NCBI RefSeq assembly: GCF_003852525.1
Contig: NZ_QAJL01000005.1
Coordinates: 470,853-534,852, forward strand
Source of the DNA: Pedobacter sp. KBW06
Lineage (GTDB): Bacteria > Bacteroidota > Bacteroidia > Sphingobacteriales > Sphingobacteriaceae
Direction of reading: 5' to 3'
DNA: 64,000 nucleotides
The notes under the pieces were generated by a model, which worked only from the letters and a program-made list of their open reading frames with translations, did not search any database and had not been told where the DNA came from. Position numbers and translations under genes: made by a program. Shown here one piece after another: positions 61,121 through 64,000 of the stretch (position 1 is the first letter of the stretch; each line of letters starts with the position of its first letter).

Positions 61121-64000
61121 TTAAAAACTATACCTTAGTCCCAGCTGGCCTCTCCATCTGGAATCAAAAGGTGCATTGATAAAGGATCCGTTTACCGGGC
61201 TGTAGCTATAAGTTGGGATTGGATTTCCAGCGCTAAAGGCCAGTGGATCGAGTCCTTTGTAGCTAAGAATGGAGCCGCTCAGTGTGGCAGGCAATTGTGC
61301 CGTTGTGATGGATGGCAGTTTCACCAATCCCCAGTTTTTGTTGAGCAGATTTCCTACGTTAAATACATCGAAGGTGATTTGAAGGTTATGTTTTTTCCCT
61401 CCTCCGGTATTGATCAGGAAATCCTGTGCAAGGTGCAGGTCAAAAATATGTGACCATGGTGTTCTTGCGCCATTTCTTTCTGCAAATTGTCCGCGGTGTT
61501 TGCTCAGGTAAGGATCCTGTTCTATGAAGGCATTTAACTGCTCCCAGATCTCAGCAGGCGTACGTTTGTCCGATGCGTTGTTTGGTACTAAAGTAATGTC
61601 TTTTGAAGTAGCGGGGATGTACATGGCATCATTCTGTGCCTGTCCGTCGTTGTTGATGTCGGAATTCAGACGGTAGGTATAAGGAAGGCCAGACTGTCCG
61701 TTGTAGACCAATCCTATGGTGGTTGCAAAGTTCTTCAGGTATTCGAAACGGTAAGATAAGGTTCCGATGATGCGGTGGTTCAGGTTCCAGTCTGAGGAAG
61801 TTAAAGTTGGGTTATTGGGGTTATTGGCAATGGTATTGTTCCTGAAATTTGTGGAGGCAATCGTAGAATTCATGCTTGAAATGTCTTCCGATTGTGCATA
61901 GGTATAGGCGATGCTTCCTGATACGCCTTGTGACACATTGCGTTGCAGCTGGGCGGTGAGGCTATATTGATACCCTTTGCTTGTATTGGTCAACAGAAAT
62001 ACGTTGGTATATTCAGGGTATTTTAGTCGCCCTGAACCGGCAGGATAAACATCCCTGTCTTCTCTTGCCAATTTAACGTTTGGCTCCACAAGATTGAGGT
62101 CTTTGATATAAGGGGCATTCATTTCTTTGCCATAGATTCCTTCCAGTGTTGCGCTGAAACCGAAAGGAAGTTTCTGATCTATCGCCAGATTTGAGCGCCA
62201 TACCTGCGGCATTTTAAAGTTTGGATCTGTCAGGTCGATCTCTGAAGTGGCTACATTGGCCGTTCTTGGCTGATTGTCCACATCAGGATTAAATTTGATT
62301 CCCGATGCAGCAGCAGCGGTGGCATTGATTCTGCCTAAATCTACACCCGAATTGTTATAAGCATTTCCCAGCCAAACATATGGGAGCCTTCCGGTAAAAA
62401 TCCCGGTTCCTCCGCGAATAATGGTGTTGCCATCATTGTTGATGTCGTAGTTAAAGCCTAACCTCGGGGAGAAAAGTAATTTTGTTTTCGGTTGTCTACT
62501 GGTGCGGTATCCTTCTGCTTTGAAAGAATTTGCGAATTGCTCATTCTCCAGTGGTTTATCCAGGAATACCGGGATGTCGACGCGAAGGCCACCCGTTAAT
62601 TTCAGGCCTTCCATAGCGGTATATTCATCCTGTGCATAAAATCCAAGCTGCATGGCCCTGAAAACGGAAGTCGGAATCTTTACATCCGGGATTTTTGAGT
62701 AAGTGAGCTGGTAAATGGTTGGTGCTTGTGCTTTGGCAAAAGCATCAAGACTGGCATAGGTATAATTTCCCCAGATGTTCTGGATAAAAAGGTTGTCGAA
62801 TTTAAAAAACTCATTCTGTGTACCAATGGTGAAATGATGGTCATTATGAATGATGTCCAGGTTGTCTGTCAGCTGGAAAAGATGTTGCTTTTGTCGTGCG
62901 GAAGGCGAATACCCTTCTGTTCCCGCAACCATCGTTTTTGTCGCATCCAGCTGAATCGTTACCTGTGGAAAGGGGCTGCCCGGAATTTCCCTGTTATCTC
63001 TTACATTGGAATAGCCGACGATCAGGTTGTTCACCACATTATTTGAAAAATAGGTATTTAACTCTGCAACTGTAATGTTCGTTTTATTTGTCTGAATGTA
63101 TTTATTGTTCTCAAAACGCAGTGAATTGATGCCATTGCTGATGTCATCGCGCTTTCCGTTCACATAATTATGACGCAGGGTAAGTCTGTTTTTAGCATTG
63201 ATCAGGTAATCAAAGCGAAGAAAGAATTTCTCGCTATTGGTCTTTTTGCTGATGTCTTCAAACTTTCCAGGATCATAGTTATAGGTATTTTTTAGGGTAT
63301 TGTAGAAACTTTGCGCTGTTTCCAATGGAATCTGGGCTTCGTTTGAAGCTCCTTTGCCCCTGTTGGCCTGGTACAATAGCGGTTCGTCACGACGACTGAT
63401 CTCCGCATTGACAAAGAAAAACAGTTTGTCTTTAACCACAGGTCCACCTAAACGGAAACCATACTGATAGTCGGTAAAGTCATTGAATTTTGTTCTTTTA
63501 TCGTCCGGACTTTTGCCCACCAGATTTTGGTTCTTGCCAAAGGTATAGGCAGAACCGGAGAAAGTGTTCGTTCCGCGACGGGTAACGGCGTTAATTCCGG
63601 CACCTGTAAAACTGCCTTGTTTTACGTCAAATGGGGCCAGTACTACCTGAATTTCATCAATTGCATCTAAGCTGATGGGTTGTGTTCCCGCCTGTCCGCC
63701 TGGTGAACCTGTAGTTGTTCCCCCGCCTACACCATAGCCCATGATGTCGTTGTTCTGGGAACCATCAATCTGGATGTTATTGTACCTGTTGTTACGTCCT
63801 CCAAATGACAATCCGGAGGATTGCGGTGTAAACCTGGTATAATCAGCCAGGGACCTGTTTAATGAAGGATAACGATCGATGTCTGTTCTGCTGATGTTGG
63901 TCGAAGCCCCGGTTTTTGCCAGGTTTCTTGAAGACCCGGCCCTTTGTGCGGTGACTTCTACTGCCTGAAGTTCCTGATTTTCAGAACTCATGTATACTTT
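61121..64000 (-). CDS. TonB-dependent receptor, N-terminus beyond window
   Basis: At least 959 residues are present, open at the right edge. An ATG at 63991 is internal, since the frame continues to base 64000. Visible parts are the plug domain (VEVTAQRAGSSRNLAKTGAS, then GGRNNRYNNIQIDGSQNND and IQVVLAPFDVKQGSFTGAGI) and a long 22-strand-type barrel ending in RGQLGLRYSF. It resembles the OmpA-like/CarboxypepD-reg TonB receptors of Bacteroidota in the Oar group. The ligand is unknown, and the N-terminal signalling or carboxypeptidase-like domain lies outside. Confidence 0.88.
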   Translation of the reverse strand, partial: KVYMSSENQELQAVEVTAQRAGSSRNLAKTGASTNISRTDIDRYPSLNRSLADYTRFTPQSSGLSFGGRNNRYNNIQIDGSQNNDIMGYGVGGGTTTGSPGGQAGTQPISLDAIDEIQVVLAPFDVKQGSFTGAGINAVTRRGTNTFSGSAYTFGKNQNLVGKSPDDKRTKFNDFTDYQYGFRLGGPVVKDKLFFFVNAEISRRDEPLLYQANRGKGASNEAQIPLETAQSFYNTLKNTYNYDPGKFEDISKKTNSEKFFLRFDYLINAKNRLTLRHNYVNGKRDDISNGINSLRFENNKYIQTNKTNITVAELNTYFSNNVVNNLIVGYSNVRDNREIPGSPFPQVTIQLDATKTMVAGTEGYSPSARQKQHLFQLTDNLDIIHNDHHFTIGTQNEFFKFDNLFIQNIWGNYTYASLDAFAKAQAPTIYQLTYSKIPDVKIPTSVFRAMQLGFYAQDEYTAMEGLKLTGGLRVDIPVFLDKPLENEQFANSFKAEGYRTSRQPKTKLLFSPRLGFNYDINNDGNTIIRGGTGIFTGRLPYVWLGNAYNNSGVDLGRINATAAAASGIKFNPDVDNQPRTANVATSEIDLTDPNFKMPQVWRSNLAIDQKLPFGFSATLEGIYGKEMNAPYIKDLNLVEPNVKLAREDRDVYPAGSGRLKYPEYTNVFLLTNTSKGYQYSLTAQLQRNVSQGVSGSIAYTYAQSEDISSMNSTIASTNFRNNTIANNPNNPTLTSSDWNLNHRIIGTLSYRFEYLKNFATTIGLVYNGQSGLPYTYRLNSDINNDGQAQNDAMYIPATSKDITLVPNNASDKRTPAEIWEQLNAFIEQDPYLSKHRGQFAERNGARTPWSHIFDLHLAQDFLINTGGGKKHNLQITFDVFNVGNLLNKNWGLVKLPSITTAQLPATLSGSILSYKGLDPLAFSAGNPIPTYSYSPVNGSFINAPFDSRWRGQLGLRYSF

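Overview
The window looks like chromosomal DNA of a Bacteroidota member, most probably a Pedobacter-like Sphingobacteriaceae. The signs are moderate GC content, ECF sigma/FecR pairs, TonB-dependent beta-barrel receptors, GMC oxidoreductase with gluconate 2-dehydrogenase subunit 3, DUF4836 and DUF2480 proteins, and promoter boxes of the TAnnTTTG type. No tRNA, rRNA, CRISPR array, insertion sequence or prophage was recognised. Most genes lie on the minus strand.

Layout. 0-7.5 kb: end of a Crp/Fnr regulator, an AhpD-like protein, a secreted zinc metalloprotease, a split DsbD thiol reductase (two genes), and a FecR/ECF-sigma pair with no SusC/D partner beside it. 7.6-14.2 kb: a complete tripartite RND efflux operon (outer membrane factor, pump, adaptor) with its TetR regulator and three copies of one palindromic operator. 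14.3-18.4 kb: three envelope proteins including a DUF4836 protein with a histone-like basic insert. 18.5-23 kb: a GH18 chitinase-like enzyme, a LacI regulator, and uxuA/uxuB. 23-27.7 kb: a secreted phosphatase, a two-component system, an apparent remnant of an LTA-synthase/phosphoethanolamine-transferase-like gene, an XRE regulator and a small membrane protein. 27.9-31.9 kb: a GH109-type enzyme, a LacI regulator and a NahK-like sugar kinase tied together by a GCAAACGTTTGC-type palindrome. 31.8-39.2 kb: GMC oxidoreductase, its small subunit, a beta-barrel protein, an SGNH hydrolase and a transglutaminase-like protein, all in one direction. 39.2-44.7 kb: a SWIM/SNF2 helicase, a methyltransferase, and a 5'-nucleotidase facing a DeoR regulator. 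44.8-52 kb: a hexuronate operon (uxaC-kdgK-eda-exuT-gapN) plus a free-standing DUF4350-like protein. 52.2-52.35 kb: an intergenic array of 11-bp repeats. 52.4-61 kb: an arylamine N-acetyltransferase with a SufR-like regulator, facing DUF2480 plus a second complete RND efflux operon, then a GNAT acetyltransferase. 61.1-64 kb: a TonB-dependent receptor cut by the window edge.

How the genes work together. The clearest system is glucuronate catabolism: ExuT imports, UxaC isomerises, UxuB (SDR type) reduces, UxuA dehydrates, KdgK phosphorylates and Eda cleaves to pyruvate and glyceraldehyde 3-phosphate. A GapN-like dehydrogenase at the end of the operon could then oxidise the triose phosphate directly. 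Similar operator sequences (TAACGWTTGCG) precede uxuB-uxuA, the uxaC operon and the DUF4350-like gene, which suggests one LacI-type regulon spread over 30 kb. A second LacI locus (GH109, NahK-like kinase) may handle alpha-linked N-acetylgalactosamine.

Nothing here is certainly a new system. The best leads are the 11-bp repeat array, the GapN whose expected general-base Glu is Gly, the two LacI operator networks, the three phased TTGCAA sites at the DeoR locus, and the SufR-like/DUF2480/RND grouping.
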